The translations under genes and the position numbers were made by a program. A DNA stretch of 64,000 nt from Diaphorobacter ruginosibacter. Its GTDB lineage: Bacteria > Pseudomonadota > Gammaproteobacteria > Burkholderiales > Burkholderiaceae_C. Of the stretch, positions 27,407 through 35,925 are shown in pieces (the stretch's first letter is position 1; every line of letters starts with the position of its first letter). The notes beneath the pieces are model-generated. The model saw only the letters and a program-made list of their open reading frames with translations. It had not been told where the DNA came from and did no database searches. The stretch is taken from NCBI RefSeq assembly GCF_014395975.1, contig NZ_CP060714.1:558001-622000 (forward strand), in the 5' to 3' direction.

Positions 27407-29137
27407 ATGATGACACACTCAGCTGATAGCGACGACCTAATCCTTGCAGATCCGCCTGCGCTCGGACGAGCGCGGCTGGGCGAGTTGCTGATCCAGTCCG
27501 GCAAGATCAACCATCGTGATCTCGAGCGCGCTCTTACGGCGCAGCGCGAGCTGGGGGGCATGCTGGGCAAGGTGCTGGTGCAACTGGGCGTGGTGTCGGA
27601 GATCGACATCACCCAGGCACTGTCGAAGCAGCTGGAGGTTCCTATCGTAACCTCCGAAGAGTTTCCGACGCTGATGCCCGAGGTGGAGGGGCTGCTTTCG
27701 GACTTCCTGGTCGGCCACAACGTCTATCCGCTCAGGGTCGAGGACGGCCGCCTGGACGTGGCCATGGCGGTGCCGCAGGACGACTTCGTGCTGAAGGCGC
27801 TGCACATGGTGACAGGGCTCGAGATTCGTCCCTTCATCGGCAATGCATCGGACATCGAGCGTGCGCTCGCGCAACCCCAGCAGGAAGTGGTCGATGGCGA
27901 CGAACTGGGCATGATGGAGGGCGACGCGGGCGATTTCGTCGAGCACCTGAAGGACCTGGCCAGCGAAGCACCGGTGATCCGCCTGGTCAACGCCATCGTC
28001 GGCCGCGTGATCGACATGCGGGCGTCGGACATCCACCTCGAACCCTTCGAGGATGGCATGCATGTGCGCTACCGCGTCGACGGCGTGATCCATTCCTCGG
28101 AGATCGTTCCGCCCAAGCACAGCGCCGCAGTCGGCTCGCGCGTCAAGCTGCTGGCGCACCTCGACATCGCCGAGCGCCGCCTGCCGCAGGATGGCCGCAT
28201 CAAGACCCGTGTGAAGGGCCGCGAGCTGGATCTGCGTGTGTCGACCGTGCCGACCGTGCACGGCGAAAGCATCGTGATGCGTGTGCTGGACCGCGCCAGT
28301 GTGCGCTTCAGTCTGGTGGACATGGGCTTTGCGGACGACACGCTCGACAAGTTCAACGGACTGCTGGCCCGTCCGCACGGCATTCTGCTGGTCACGGGTC
28401 CCACCGGCTCGGGCAAGACGACCACGCTGTACGCGGCGCTTGCCAAGCTCGATGCCGACACGCAGAAGATCATCACCGTGGAAGATCCGGTCGAGTACCA
28501 GCTCGAGGGCATCAACCAGATCCAGGTGCATTCTCAGATCAATCTGACCTTCGCGAACGCGCTGCGCTCGATCCTGCGCCAGGACCCGGACATCATCATG
28601 ATCGGTGAAATGCGCGACGGAGAAACCGCGCAGATCGCCGTGCAATCCGCACTGACGGGTCACCTTGTGCTGTCCACGCTGCACACCAACACCGCCGCCG
28701 GCGCCATCATCCGCCTGAAGGACATGGGCGTCGAAGGCTACCTCATCACTTCCTCTGTGAACGGCATCCTGGCGCAGCGCCTGGTGCGCACGCTGTGCAA
28801 GGAATGCAAGGAGCCCTATGTTCCGTCCGAGAGCGAATGGAAGTCTTCGGGCCTCTCGCGCTTTTGCGAACCGGGCACGCCGGTCTACCGGCCCGTGGGC
28901 TGCAGCGTATGCCGCCAGACGGGCTTCAAGGGCCGTACCGGCATTCACGAGCTCCTGGTGCTGGACGAGAAGATCCGCTCGGCCATCCTGGCGGGCAAGG
29001 ACGCAGGTGAGCTCAATGCCATTGCCGCGCATGACGGCATGTTGAGCCTGCACGAGGACGGGCTGCGCAAGGTACTGGCCGGCATGACCAGCCTCGACGA
29101 GCTCGCGCGCGTGACACAGGATCAGAGCGATGCCTGA
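27407..29137 (+). CDS. gspE: type II secretion system ATPase GspE
   Basis: Cytoplasmic hexameric ATPase that powers type II secretion. The 576-residue protein has an N-terminal GspE/PilB domain (about residues 20-150), Walker A GPTGSGKTTTLY near 331, the Asp box and Walker B region ILRQDPDIIMIGEMRD near 393, the His box TGHLVLSTLHTNTA, and a zinc-binding tetracysteine (CKECKEPY near 464 and CSVCRQTG near 501). The first gene of the T2SS operon; it overlaps gspF by eight bases. Confidence 0.97.
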   Translation: MMTHSADSDDLILADPPALGRARLGELLIQSGKINHRDLERALTAQRELGGMLGKVLVQLGVVSEIDITQALSKQLEVPIVTSEEFPTLMPEVEGLLSDFLVGHNVYPLRVEDGRLDVAMAVPQDDFVLKALHMVTGLEIRPFIGNASDIERALAQPQQEVVDGDELGMMEGDAGDFVEHLKDLASEAPVIRLVNAIVGRVIDMRASDIHLEPFEDGMHVRYRVDGVIHSSEIVPPKHSAAVGSRVKLLAHLDIAERRLPQDGRIKTRVKGRELDLRVSTVPTVHGESIVMRVLDRASVRFSLVDMGFADDTLDKFNGLLARPHGILLVTGPTGSGKTTTLYAALAKLDADTQKIITVEDPVEYQLEGINQIQVHSQINLTFANALRSILRQDPDIIMIGEMRDGETAQIAVQSALTGHLVLSTLHTNTAAGAIIRLKDMGVEGYLITSSVNGILAQRLVRTLCKECKEPYVPSESEWKSSGLSRFCEPGTPVYRPVGCSVCRQTGFKGRTGIHELLVLDEKIRSAILAGKDAGELNAIAAHDGMLSLHEDGLRKVLAGMTSLDELARVTQDQSDA

Positions 29138-30371
29138 TTTCGAGTGGAGCGCAGTCGGGGCGAACGGCAAGGTCACCAAGGGCAGCACGAATGCGGCAAG
29201 CAGCGCCATGGTGCTCAAGCGCCTGCGTGAGCAGGGGCTGACGCCTCTCGACGTGCGCGAAGCGAGCGCCTCGGGGGCGAAGTCAGCCGTCAGCGGTGCG
29301 GCGGGTGGGGCCAGAAAGAAGAGCACCAACAAGGCCAAGGTCAACGCGGCCGACGTGCTGTCGCTGACGTCCGAGCTCGCCATCATGCTGAAGGCCGGGC
29401 TGGCGCTCGACAACGCGCTGCGCGTGCTGATCGACATGAGCTACAAGCCCAGCGTGACGGTCCTGCTCACCGACATCCTCGAGAAGGTCAAGAGCGGTAC
29501 TCCGCTCAGCAAGGCCCTGGCGAACCATCCGCAGCTGTTCAGCGATTTCTATGTGAACATGATCCGCTCGGGCGAGATCAGCGGACAGATGTCCAACGTG
29601 ATGGCGCGCCTGGTGGAGCACATGGAGCGCGTGCGTTCGCTGCGCGAAAGCGTGATTTCCGCGGCCATCTATCCGGCGATCCTGCTGGGCGTGGCCGTGC
29701 TGTCGCTGGTGGCGATGCTGGGGTTCGTCGTGCCGCAGTTCGAGAAGCTGTTCAACGACATGGGCGATGCGCTGCCTGTACCGACGCGCGTCGTGATGAA
29801 CATCGGCAAGGTGTTTCAGCACTACGGCTGGTTCATCGTGATCGGCGCGGCGCTGGTGATCTGGCTGATCTTCAAGTGGCTCAAGACCCCGGGCGGTCGC
29901 CAATGGTGGCAGTCGGTCGTGCTGCGCATGCCCCTGGTCGGCACGCTGTCCCGCAAGTACGAGATGACGCTGTTCTCGCGTTCGCTCGGCACGCTTCTGG
30001 GCAATGGCGTTCCCCTGCTGACCGCGCTGCATATTTCCACGCAGACGGTGACCAACATCCTGCTGCGCAAGCCGCTCGAAACCATGGCGCCCAAGGTCAA
30101 GGAGGGCGGCAAGGTGGCCGATGCGGCGATTGGCGCGGGTGTGTTCGAACCACTGGCGATCAACCTGCTGCGCGTTGGCGAAGAGACGGGTCGCATCGGA
30201 CCGATGACACTTGAACTCGCAAATATTTTGAACCGTGAGGTGGAGGTGGGTATCAAACGCACCCTCACCCTGGTGGAGCCGGTGCTGATCCTGGTGCTCG
30301 GTATCCTGATTGCCGCGATCATCGTGTCGATTCTGATGGGAATCCTTTCCGTCAACGATCTGGCTGGTTAA
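29130..30371 (+). CDS. gspF: type II secretion system inner membrane protein GspF
   Basis: Polytopic platform protein that couples GspE to pseudopilus assembly. The 413-residue length is normal. Two GspF cytoplasmic domains (about 75-195 and 275-395) are each followed by membrane helices (AAIYPAILLGVAVLSLVAMLG, then WFIVIGAALVIWLIF and VEPVLILVLGILIAAIIVSIL). An Ala/Gly/Lys-rich linker near residues 45-70 is typical. Confidence 0.96.
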   Translation: MPDFEWSAVGANGKVTKGSTNAASSAMVLKRLREQGLTPLDVREASASGAKSAVSGAAGGARKKSTNKAKVNAADVLSLTSELAIMLKAGLALDNALRVLIDMSYKPSVTVLLTDILEKVKSGTPLSKALANHPQLFSDFYVNMIRSGEISGQMSNVMARLVEHMERVRSLRESVISAAIYPAILLGVAVLSLVAMLGFVVPQFEKLFNDMGDALPVPTRVVMNIGKVFQHYGWFIVIGAALVIWLIFKWLKTPGGRQWWQSVVLRMPLVGTLSRKYEMTLFSRSLGTLLGNGVPLLTALHISTQTVTNILLRKPLETMAPKVKEGGKVADAAIGAGVFEPLAINLLRVGEETGRIGPMTLELANILNREVEVGIKRTLTLVEPVLILVLGILIAAIIVSILMGILSVNDLAG

Positions 30372-30385
30372 CAGCTTTGTTTTAT

Positions 30386-30823
30386 ATGACTCAAACCATG
30401 AACAACACTCGCAAGAAAAAGGCCCAGGCGGGCTTCACCCTGATCGAACTGCTGGTCGTGCTGGCGATTCTGACCATGCTGGCCGGCCTGGTCGGTCCCA
30501 AGGTGCTCAACCAGCTCGGCGGAGCCAAGTCCAAGACGACGGCCGTGCAGATTGCCGACATCGACAAGGCGCTGGAGATCTACAAGCTGGATGTGGGCCG
30601 CTATCCCACCAACGACGAAGGCCTGGCCGCGCTCATGAAGCGCCCGGGCAATGCCAACGGTTGGGCCGGTCCGTACCTGAAGGGCGACGACGTGCCGACC
30701 GACGCATGGGGCCATCCGTTCCGCTACACCAACCAGGGTGGCAGCCTCGAGATCCTGTCGCTGGGTGCCGATGGCGCTCCAGGCGGTGAGGGCGAGAACG
30801 CCGACGTGCGCAACGCGCACTGA
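30386..30823 (+). CDS. gspG: type II secretion system major pseudopilin GspG
   Basis: Main subunit of the T2SS pseudopilus. The prepilin leader ends at AQAG before FTLIELLVVLAILTMLAGLVG, with the usual Gly/Phe cleavage site and Glu5. The globular domain has the conserved RYPTNDEGLAAL and GPYLKGDDVPTDAWGHPFRY. Start is either the ATG at 30386 (145 residues) or at 30398 (141 residues); neither has a strong ribosome binding site. The prepilin peptidase GspO/PilD is not in this window. Confidence 0.95.
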   Translation: MTQTMNNTRKKKAQAGFTLIELLVVLAILTMLAGLVGPKVLNQLGGAKSKTTAVQIADIDKALEIYKLDVGRYPTNDEGLAALMKRPGNANGWAGPYLKGDDVPTDAWGHPFRYTNQGGSLEILSLGADGAPGGEGENADVRNAH

Positions 30824-30870
30824 CGCGCTGCTTGCGGCTGTATCACCGGCACAGTGGGAATAGTTCTGTC

Positions 30871-31320
30871 GTGGCAAAGGAGCGCGGATTCACATTGATC
30901 GAAATCATGGTGGTATTTGCCATCCTGGCCTTGGTCATGTCGATCGCCCCTTCCGCCTACGACAGGATGAAATCTTCCATGGAGTACCGCGACGTGGTGC
31001 GTGGTGTGGTCACCGAGATGCGCGCCGCGCGGCAGCAGGCCGTGCTCACGGGGGTGGAAACCGCCTTTGCCGTCGATCTCGAGCAGAAGCAATACGGGAT
31101 CGAAGGTGGCAAGGGGCGCGGGATTCCCGACAGCGTGGAGCTGCGCGCCATCGTGGCCAACAACGAGGCCAAGGGTTCGCGCTTTGCGATCCGCTTCCTG
31201 CCCTCCGGAGGGGCGAGCGGTGGCAGCGTGGATGTGCTGCGCATGGCTTCGGGCGGCGGAGTGCGCGTGCGCGCCGACTGGTTTTCGGGCCGTGTGGAAC
31301 AGGAGCCGGTGCAGCGATGA
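30871..31320 (+). CDS. gspH: type II secretion system minor pseudopilin GspH
   Basis: A 149-residue minor pseudopilin. The start is taken as GTG at 30871, giving the short leader VAKERG before FTLIEIMVVFAILALVMSI. A TTG at 30832 is the alternative and would make the leader 13 residues longer. The globular part has the GspH pattern EMRAARQQAVLTGVETAFAVD. It overlaps gspI by four bases. Confidence 0.9.
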   Translation: MAKERGFTLIEIMVVFAILALVMSIAPSAYDRMKSSMEYRDVVRGVVTEMRAARQQAVLTGVETAFAVDLEQKQYGIEGGKGRGIPDSVELRAIVANNEAKGSRFAIRFLPSGGASGGSVDVLRMASGGGVRVRADWFSGRVEQEPVQR

Positions 31321-31739
31321 CAACGCGGCCTCCTTTCCTGGGCAGCCGCCATCCGCGTCGCGCTGCCCGTGGCTTCTCGCTGCTGGAACTGCTGGTGGCG
31401 TTCGCCATCATGGCGATTTCGCTGGGCGTGCTGTATCGCGCCACCGGCTCCAGCGTGCGCAGCGTCGGTGACCTGGACCTGCGGCAACAAGCCACGTCGG
31501 TGGCGGAGTCGGCACTGGAGCGCGTGAGCGGTGTACCGCCCGCGGGACTGGCCGAGTCGGGTGCGATCGGCGACGTGGCATGGAACATCCAGACACGTCC
31601 GTTCGATGAAGGCAATACCAGTCCGCAGGCGCCCAAGCTGCATGAAGTACGGGTGGTGGTGAGCTGGCAGGAGCGTGGCGAGCCCAAGGAATTGGTCTTG
31701 ATGACCTTGCGCCCCGAGCGCGGGCCGAGGTCTCCGTGA
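31317..31739 (+). CDS. gspI: type II secretion system minor pseudopilin GspI
   Basis: A 140-residue minor pseudopilin. A basic leader (PRRAARG) is followed by FSLLELLVAFAIMAISLGVLY, and then by the GspI region QQATSVAESALERV. It is coupled by overlap to gspH upstream and to gspJ downstream. Confidence 0.92.
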   Translation: MTTRPPFLGSRHPRRAARGFSLLELLVAFAIMAISLGVLYRATGSSVRSVGDLDLRQQATSVAESALERVSGVPPAGLAESGAIGDVAWNIQTRPFDEGNTSPQAPKLHEVRVVVSWQERGEPKELVLMTLRPERGPRSP

Positions 31740-32515
31740 TGAGCGCCGCCGTGTCGATTCCCCGCCATTCCGTGCGTCGTCTGCGTGCACGTAGCGCCGT
31801 TGCAGCCTACCGTGGCTTCACGCTGCTTGAAATGCTGGTGGTGATGGTGCTTCTCTCCATCATCATGCTGGCGATGGTCTCCGCCATGCGCAGCGCGGGT
31901 CAGAGCAGCGAACGCGTGGATGCACGCCTTGAAATGCAGGACGAGGATCGTGTGGCGGAGCGCTTCGTGCGCGGCGCTCTGGGCCGCATTTCGGCGCGAC
32001 CGCTGAGTGGCACGCCGCTGCAGAGCACGCTGCCGATGGGCGCTGCGCCGCAAAGCGACTCCGGTGGTCCGCCGGTGCTGTTCAGCGGCACACCCAACCA
32101 GGTCTCCTGGGTGGGCGTATTGCCGGCACGCTATGGCGCCGGTGGTCGTTCGTATTTCCACCTGGGTGTCGAATCTGCAGGGCAGGGTGGCGGAGCGCTC
32201 GTCATTCGCTATGCCCCCTGGAATGACCAGCCGGAATTTCCGGACTGGGGTTCGGCTTCTTCCCAGGTACTCATGACCGATGTGACCGGAATCGCATTGC
32301 GCTACGAGAACGATCGTCCTCAGAACATCGATGCCAACAGTGAATGGGAAGACACGTGGGGCCATGCTGATCGCGTGCCGGCCAGCGTGGTGATCGCCAT
32401 CCAGCGCGGCTCGCGCTCGCCACTCGAATGGGCCGTGCCGCTCTGGCCCTTGCCGGTCAGCCGCCCTGGGGGCCTGCTGAGCGGTGAGGACGTGATTGGG
32501 GGAGGGTCGCAATGA
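31739..32515 (+). CDS. gspJ: type II secretion system minor pseudopilin GspJ
   Basis: A 258-residue minor pseudopilin, the largest after GspK. The leader ends AAYRG before FTLLEMLVVMVLLSIIMLAM, a methylation-type N-terminus with Glu5. The body has the family RFVRGALGRI and an extended beta domain. The ATG at 31739 overlaps the gspI stop; a GTG at 31736 is the immediate alternative. Its stop overlaps the gspK start (ATGA). Confidence 0.92.
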   Translation: MSAAVSIPRHSVRRLRARSAVAAYRGFTLLEMLVVMVLLSIIMLAMVSAMRSAGQSSERVDARLEMQDEDRVAERFVRGALGRISARPLSGTPLQSTLPMGAAPQSDSGGPPVLFSGTPNQVSWVGVLPARYGAGGRSYFHLGVESAGQGGGALVIRYAPWNDQPEFPDWGSASSQVLMTDVTGIALRYENDRPQNIDANSEWEDTWGHADRVPASVVIAIQRGSRSPLEWAVPLWPLPVSRPGGLLSGEDVIGGGSQ

Positions 32516-33368
32516 CGAGAATGCCCATGCGCTCCACTCGGAACGGGTTTGCGTTGATCGCCGTGCTGTGGCTGGTTTCGGCGCTGACCGTGTTGGTCGG
32601 AGGCATCATGCTGACCGTGCGGGCCGAGTTGCGCACCGCGGGCCTGGCTCGGCAGTCGGTGGCGGCACAGGCGGTGGGGAAGGCGCGATGCAGATCGCGC
32701 TGCAGCAAATGCTGGCATCGGGCCAGCCCATCGACAAGCTGGTCGAAGCCCCTGTTTCCTACGCCGGTCGGGAAGTCCAGGTCCGGCTGGTTCCGATGAA
32801 TGGTCTCATCGACCTGAACCGCGCTCCGGTGCCGCTGCTGGCGGCGGCATTCCAGTATGCGGGCGGACTGGATGAGGGCGCCGCGACCAATCTGGCCAAC
32901 GCCGTGGAGGCCATGCGACGTGAGCCCGGTCCTTCGGGACGGCCGCCGGGCTTCGAGGCCGTGGAGGACCTGATGCTCATCTCGGGCATGGACTATGCGC
33001 TCTATTCCCGTGTGGCTCCCGCTCTCACGACCGAGGCGGGTGGATCGGGCATGGTGAATGTGAAGGCGGCTCCCCCCATTGTGCTCAATATTGTTGCGGG
33101 CGGTAATCAAGGCGCTGTGGGCACCTTCCTACAATCGCGGGCTGGCGATAATATCGGCGCCGACACCAGTGGCATGAACGGCGCCTTCATCGACAGCGGC
33201 TCTCCCTCCAAGGTTGTCGAACTCAACGCGCGTGTACCGTTGCCCGATGGGGGCGCGATCATTGTCATCCGCCGGTACATGGTTGGCCCCGCAGCAAAAG
33301 ACGGATTACCATGGCGGGTTTTTTACGCCGCTTTCCGAGTTGAGCTGGCATCGACCCCTACAACATAG
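32512..33368 (+). pseudogene. gspK: type II secretion system minor pseudopilin GspK, frameshifted
   Basis: Tip pseudopilin of the T2SS. The N-terminal part (frame from 32512) has the leader and helix NGFALIAVLWLVSALTVLVG, lacking Glu5 as is normal for GspK. After the GGGG run at 32676-32679 the coding continues in the -1 frame with MQIALQQMLASGQPIDKL and the GspK SAM-like and core domain (LIDLNRAPVPLLAAAFQYAG, FEAVEDLMLISGM) to the stop at 33368. Adding one G restores a full protein of about 285 residues. All other T2SS genes are intact, so a sequencing error is more likely than true loss. A -1 slip of the ribosome on GGGG is formally possible. Confidence 0.85.
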
Positions 33369-33378
33369 AAATTGAAGC

Positions 33379-34695
33379 ATGCCTATTGCCAGTGACGATT
33401 TGAGGCTGTTTGGTCTCGACCTGCGGAATCTGTGGCGCGATCTCAAGAGTCCTTGGGTGAAGCTGGCCAGTTCGCCGTCATGGTCGTGGCTGGCACCGGG
33501 CGCCGCCATCCGTGTGCGGGGGGCGGCGGGCGATGTCGGGACTGAATCTGTCTGGGAGCCCGATGCACGGTCACGCGGCTTTCGCAAGGTGTCCGACGGA
33601 CCGGATGCATCCACCCGGCGCAAGGGGCCAGCCTTCGAGGCGGTGGTGTTGCCCGAGCAGATGGTCCTGCGCAAGCGCCTTTTCATGCCGCCGCTGGACG
33701 GCGAGCACATGTCGCGCGCCATCGGGCTGGAGGCTGCCAACAGCAGTCCGTTCCGCTCGTCCGACCTGGCGTGGGGCTACGCCATCAACAACAAGGCCGC
33801 TGTGCCGAGCCCGGACGTGGTTGCCGTGGACATGGTGGTGGCCTCCCGCGAGCGGATCTCGCAGCATTTCGGGGCGCAGTTGGACGTGGCCGAGGGCGGT
33901 CGGCAGCCGGAAGTCTGGGCGCTGGCTCCGGGCCGCAAGGATGCGGCCATGCTGGTCTCGGGATATGGCGAGTCGGCGCGTGCCGCCAGTGCGCGGCGCT
34001 ATTGGACGCTCGTGGGCGGTTTGGCTGCCGTGGCGATCCTGTTGATGGCGGCCATGGCGATCACTCCCTACCTGCAACTGCGCGCGCGTGTCATGCAGGC
34101 CAATATCGCCTATGGAATGCTGGACAAGCGCGCTGCACCGCAACTCGCCAAGCGCGAAGCGCTGATGAAGGCCGAAGGCGAGGTGAAAGCCCTTGCCGAC
34201 ATCATCGGCCACCGTCTCGATGCACTGCAGGTGATCCAGATGCTGACCAATGCCTTGCCGGATGACGCCGTGCTGCAGCGACTGCAGCTCGAAGGCCGCA
34301 AGGTCATGATTGCCGGCGATTCATCGGATGCCGCCGGGTTGATGCAGAAGCTTGGATCGCTTCCACAGGTGCGTGAGGTGCGGCCGTTGTCCGCCACCAC
34401 GCGGCGCCCGGGCATGCTCAAGGACAGTTTTCAGATTGAATTCCTGCTGACCGACGATTTTGGCGTCTCCGCCGGGGATGCCGCAGTGGCCACGGCGCTT
34501 GCTCCGGCTGCCGGTGCCTCCGCAGCCCAGGTTCCGGCAAGTGCGGCGTCCGGCGCGACTGCCGTGCCTGCAGCGCCTGCTTCTTCGGCGTCGGCATCGG
34601 CATCCTCGGCGGCTCCCGTCGCAACGCCCGCATCGGCGGCGACACCGCCGGCGTCATCACCCAGCAACAAGGCCGCAGCAGGAGGCGCGCGATGA
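33379..34695 (+). CDS. gspL: type II secretion system protein GspL
   Basis: Bitopic inner-membrane protein that links GspE to the platform. The 438-residue protein has a cytoplasmic actin-like domain (about residues 1-200), one membrane helix (YWTLVGGLAAVAILLMAAMA near 214-233) and a periplasmic ferredoxin-like domain (about 255-360). The last 75 residues are an Ala/Pro/Ser-rich tail of low complexity, an unusual extension. It overlaps gspM by four bases. Confidence 0.92.
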   Translation: MPIASDDLRLFGLDLRNLWRDLKSPWVKLASSPSWSWLAPGAAIRVRGAAGDVGTESVWEPDARSRGFRKVSDGPDASTRRKGPAFEAVVLPEQMVLRKRLFMPPLDGEHMSRAIGLEAANSSPFRSSDLAWGYAINNKAAVPSPDVVAVDMVVASRERISQHFGAQLDVAEGGRQPEVWALAPGRKDAAMLVSGYGESARAASARRYWTLVGGLAAVAILLMAAMAITPYLQLRARVMQANIAYGMLDKRAAPQLAKREALMKAEGEVKALADIIGHRLDALQVIQMLTNALPDDAVLQRLQLEGRKVMIAGDSSDAAGLMQKLGSLPQVREVRPLSATTRRPGMLKDSFQIEFLLTDDFGVSAGDAAVATALAPAAGASAAQVPASAASGATAVPAAPASSASASASSAAPVATPASAATPPASSPSNKAAAGGAR

Positions 34696-35246
34696 AACAG
34701 CTTTCGCGTCAGGACATGATCCTGATGGCATTGACCGTCGTGGTCCTGCTCATTCCATTCTTGATGCTCGGCGCCTGGTTGCTCGACAAGACAGCACAGG
34801 CGCAGTCGCAACTGGACAAGCTCGAGCCGAGATTCGCCCGCATCCTGGGCATCCAGCGCAGCGAAGACAAGCTCGATAGTGGCCTGAAGGTCGTCAATGA
34901 GCGGATCTCTGCCTTTGTTTTTCCCGATGAGATGGATGCCACGCAGGCGGGCAATGCCGCTCAGCAGAGCGTGCGCTCGGTGTTGACCACGGCCGGCATG
35001 GCTGTCGTCAGCAGCCAGGTGCTGCCCACCAAGACGGACCAGGGTTTCGAGCGCATCTCCCTCTCGGTCCGTGCGGAGGGGGAACTGATTCACCTGCAGG
35101 CGGCTCTGGCGGTACTGCCCAGCCTCACGCCGGTGATCCTGGTGGACGGCATCAATATCCAGGTCACGGGGCGCCAGACGGCGGACAAGCCGCAGCGCCT
35201 TGCTGCTGAACTCAAACTCTCGGTGTTGCACCGCAAACCTGCATGA
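34692..35246 (+). CDS. gspM: type II secretion system protein GspM
   Basis: A 184-residue protein with a short cytoplasmic start, one membrane helix (MILMALTVVVLLIPFLMLGAW at 10-30) and a periplasmic domain with a predicted coiled stretch, matching GspM in size and order. It partners GspL. Start and stop overlap the neighbouring genes by four bases each. Confidence 0.9.
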   Translation: MKQLSRQDMILMALTVVVLLIPFLMLGAWLLDKTAQAQSQLDKLEPRFARILGIQRSEDKLDSGLKVVNERISAFVFPDEMDATQAGNAAQQSVRSVLTTAGMAVVSSQVLPTKTDQGFERISLSVRAEGELIHLQAALAVLPSLTPVILVDGINIQVTGRQTADKPQRLAAELKLSVLHRKPA

Positions 35247-35884
35247 CACAGCCCGCAACACGTATTCTTGCCATCCTGATCCTTGCGCTGACCGCGGGGT
35301 TGGCAGCGCTTTGGCTCAGGCCGGATGGTTCGCTCAGAAACACGGTCTGGACGCCGCCCGAGCCCATCTTCCCCGATCTCCAGTTCGCAGACCCGTTGCC
35401 GGTGTCGGCGTCGAAGGTGGATGTGAGCCTGTTCGTGGCCACGCTGGAGCGACCCTTGTTCTCGCCCAATCGACGTCCGCCCCCACCGCCCCCGCCGCCC
35501 AAGGATGACAAGCCGGCAGAGCCGGATCCATTTGCAGATATCCATCTTTTCGGCCTCTATGGTGGAGAAGGATCACCCACAGGCATGCTGGCCCGCATCG
35601 GCGGCAAGGTCCAGCGCGTGTCGATCGATGGCAAGGTGGGGAGCTGGACGCTCAAGGGCATTGATGATCGCGATGCCGTCTTCTCCAAGGATGGTGAAGA
35701 GCGCAAGCTGACGTTGGTCGTGGCAAAGCCCGCGCCTCCGCCCAAGGCTGTTGCGGGTGCCCCGGGTGCAGCGCCCAACCCCAGTGGCGTCAGCGCTGCG
35801 GGTCCGACCGGAACGCCAGAGCAACGCAGTGAACAACTTCAAAGAATGATGGAAGAGAGGCGGCGGACTATGCGTCGTCGGTGA
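35243..35884 (+). CDS. gspN: type II secretion system protein GspN/GspC-like
   Basis: A 213-residue protein with a single N-terminal membrane helix (ILAILILALTAGLAALWL at 8-25), a striking run of eight prolines (about residues 77-84), a beta-rich domain with FGLYGGEGSPTGMLARIGGKVQRV that resembles the HR domain of GspC, and a disordered Pro/Ala/Gly-rich then basic tail. No other GspC gene is present in the operon, so this protein probably fills the GspC role of contacting the secretin. Burkholderiales annotations often call it GspN. The symbol is therefore tentative. Confidence 0.72.
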   Translation: MTQPATRILAILILALTAGLAALWLRPDGSLRNTVWTPPEPIFPDLQFADPLPVSASKVDVSLFVATLERPLFSPNRRPPPPPPPPKDDKPAEPDPFADIHLFGLYGGEGSPTGMLARIGGKVQRVSIDGKVGSWTLKGIDDRDAVFSKDGEERKLTLVVAKPAPPPKAVAGAPGAAPNPSGVSAAGPTGTPEQRSEQLQRMMEERRRTMRRR

Positions 35885-35925
35885 AGACGTGGTCTCCAAC
35901 GCAAGTCCGCACAACAGCTAAGCCA

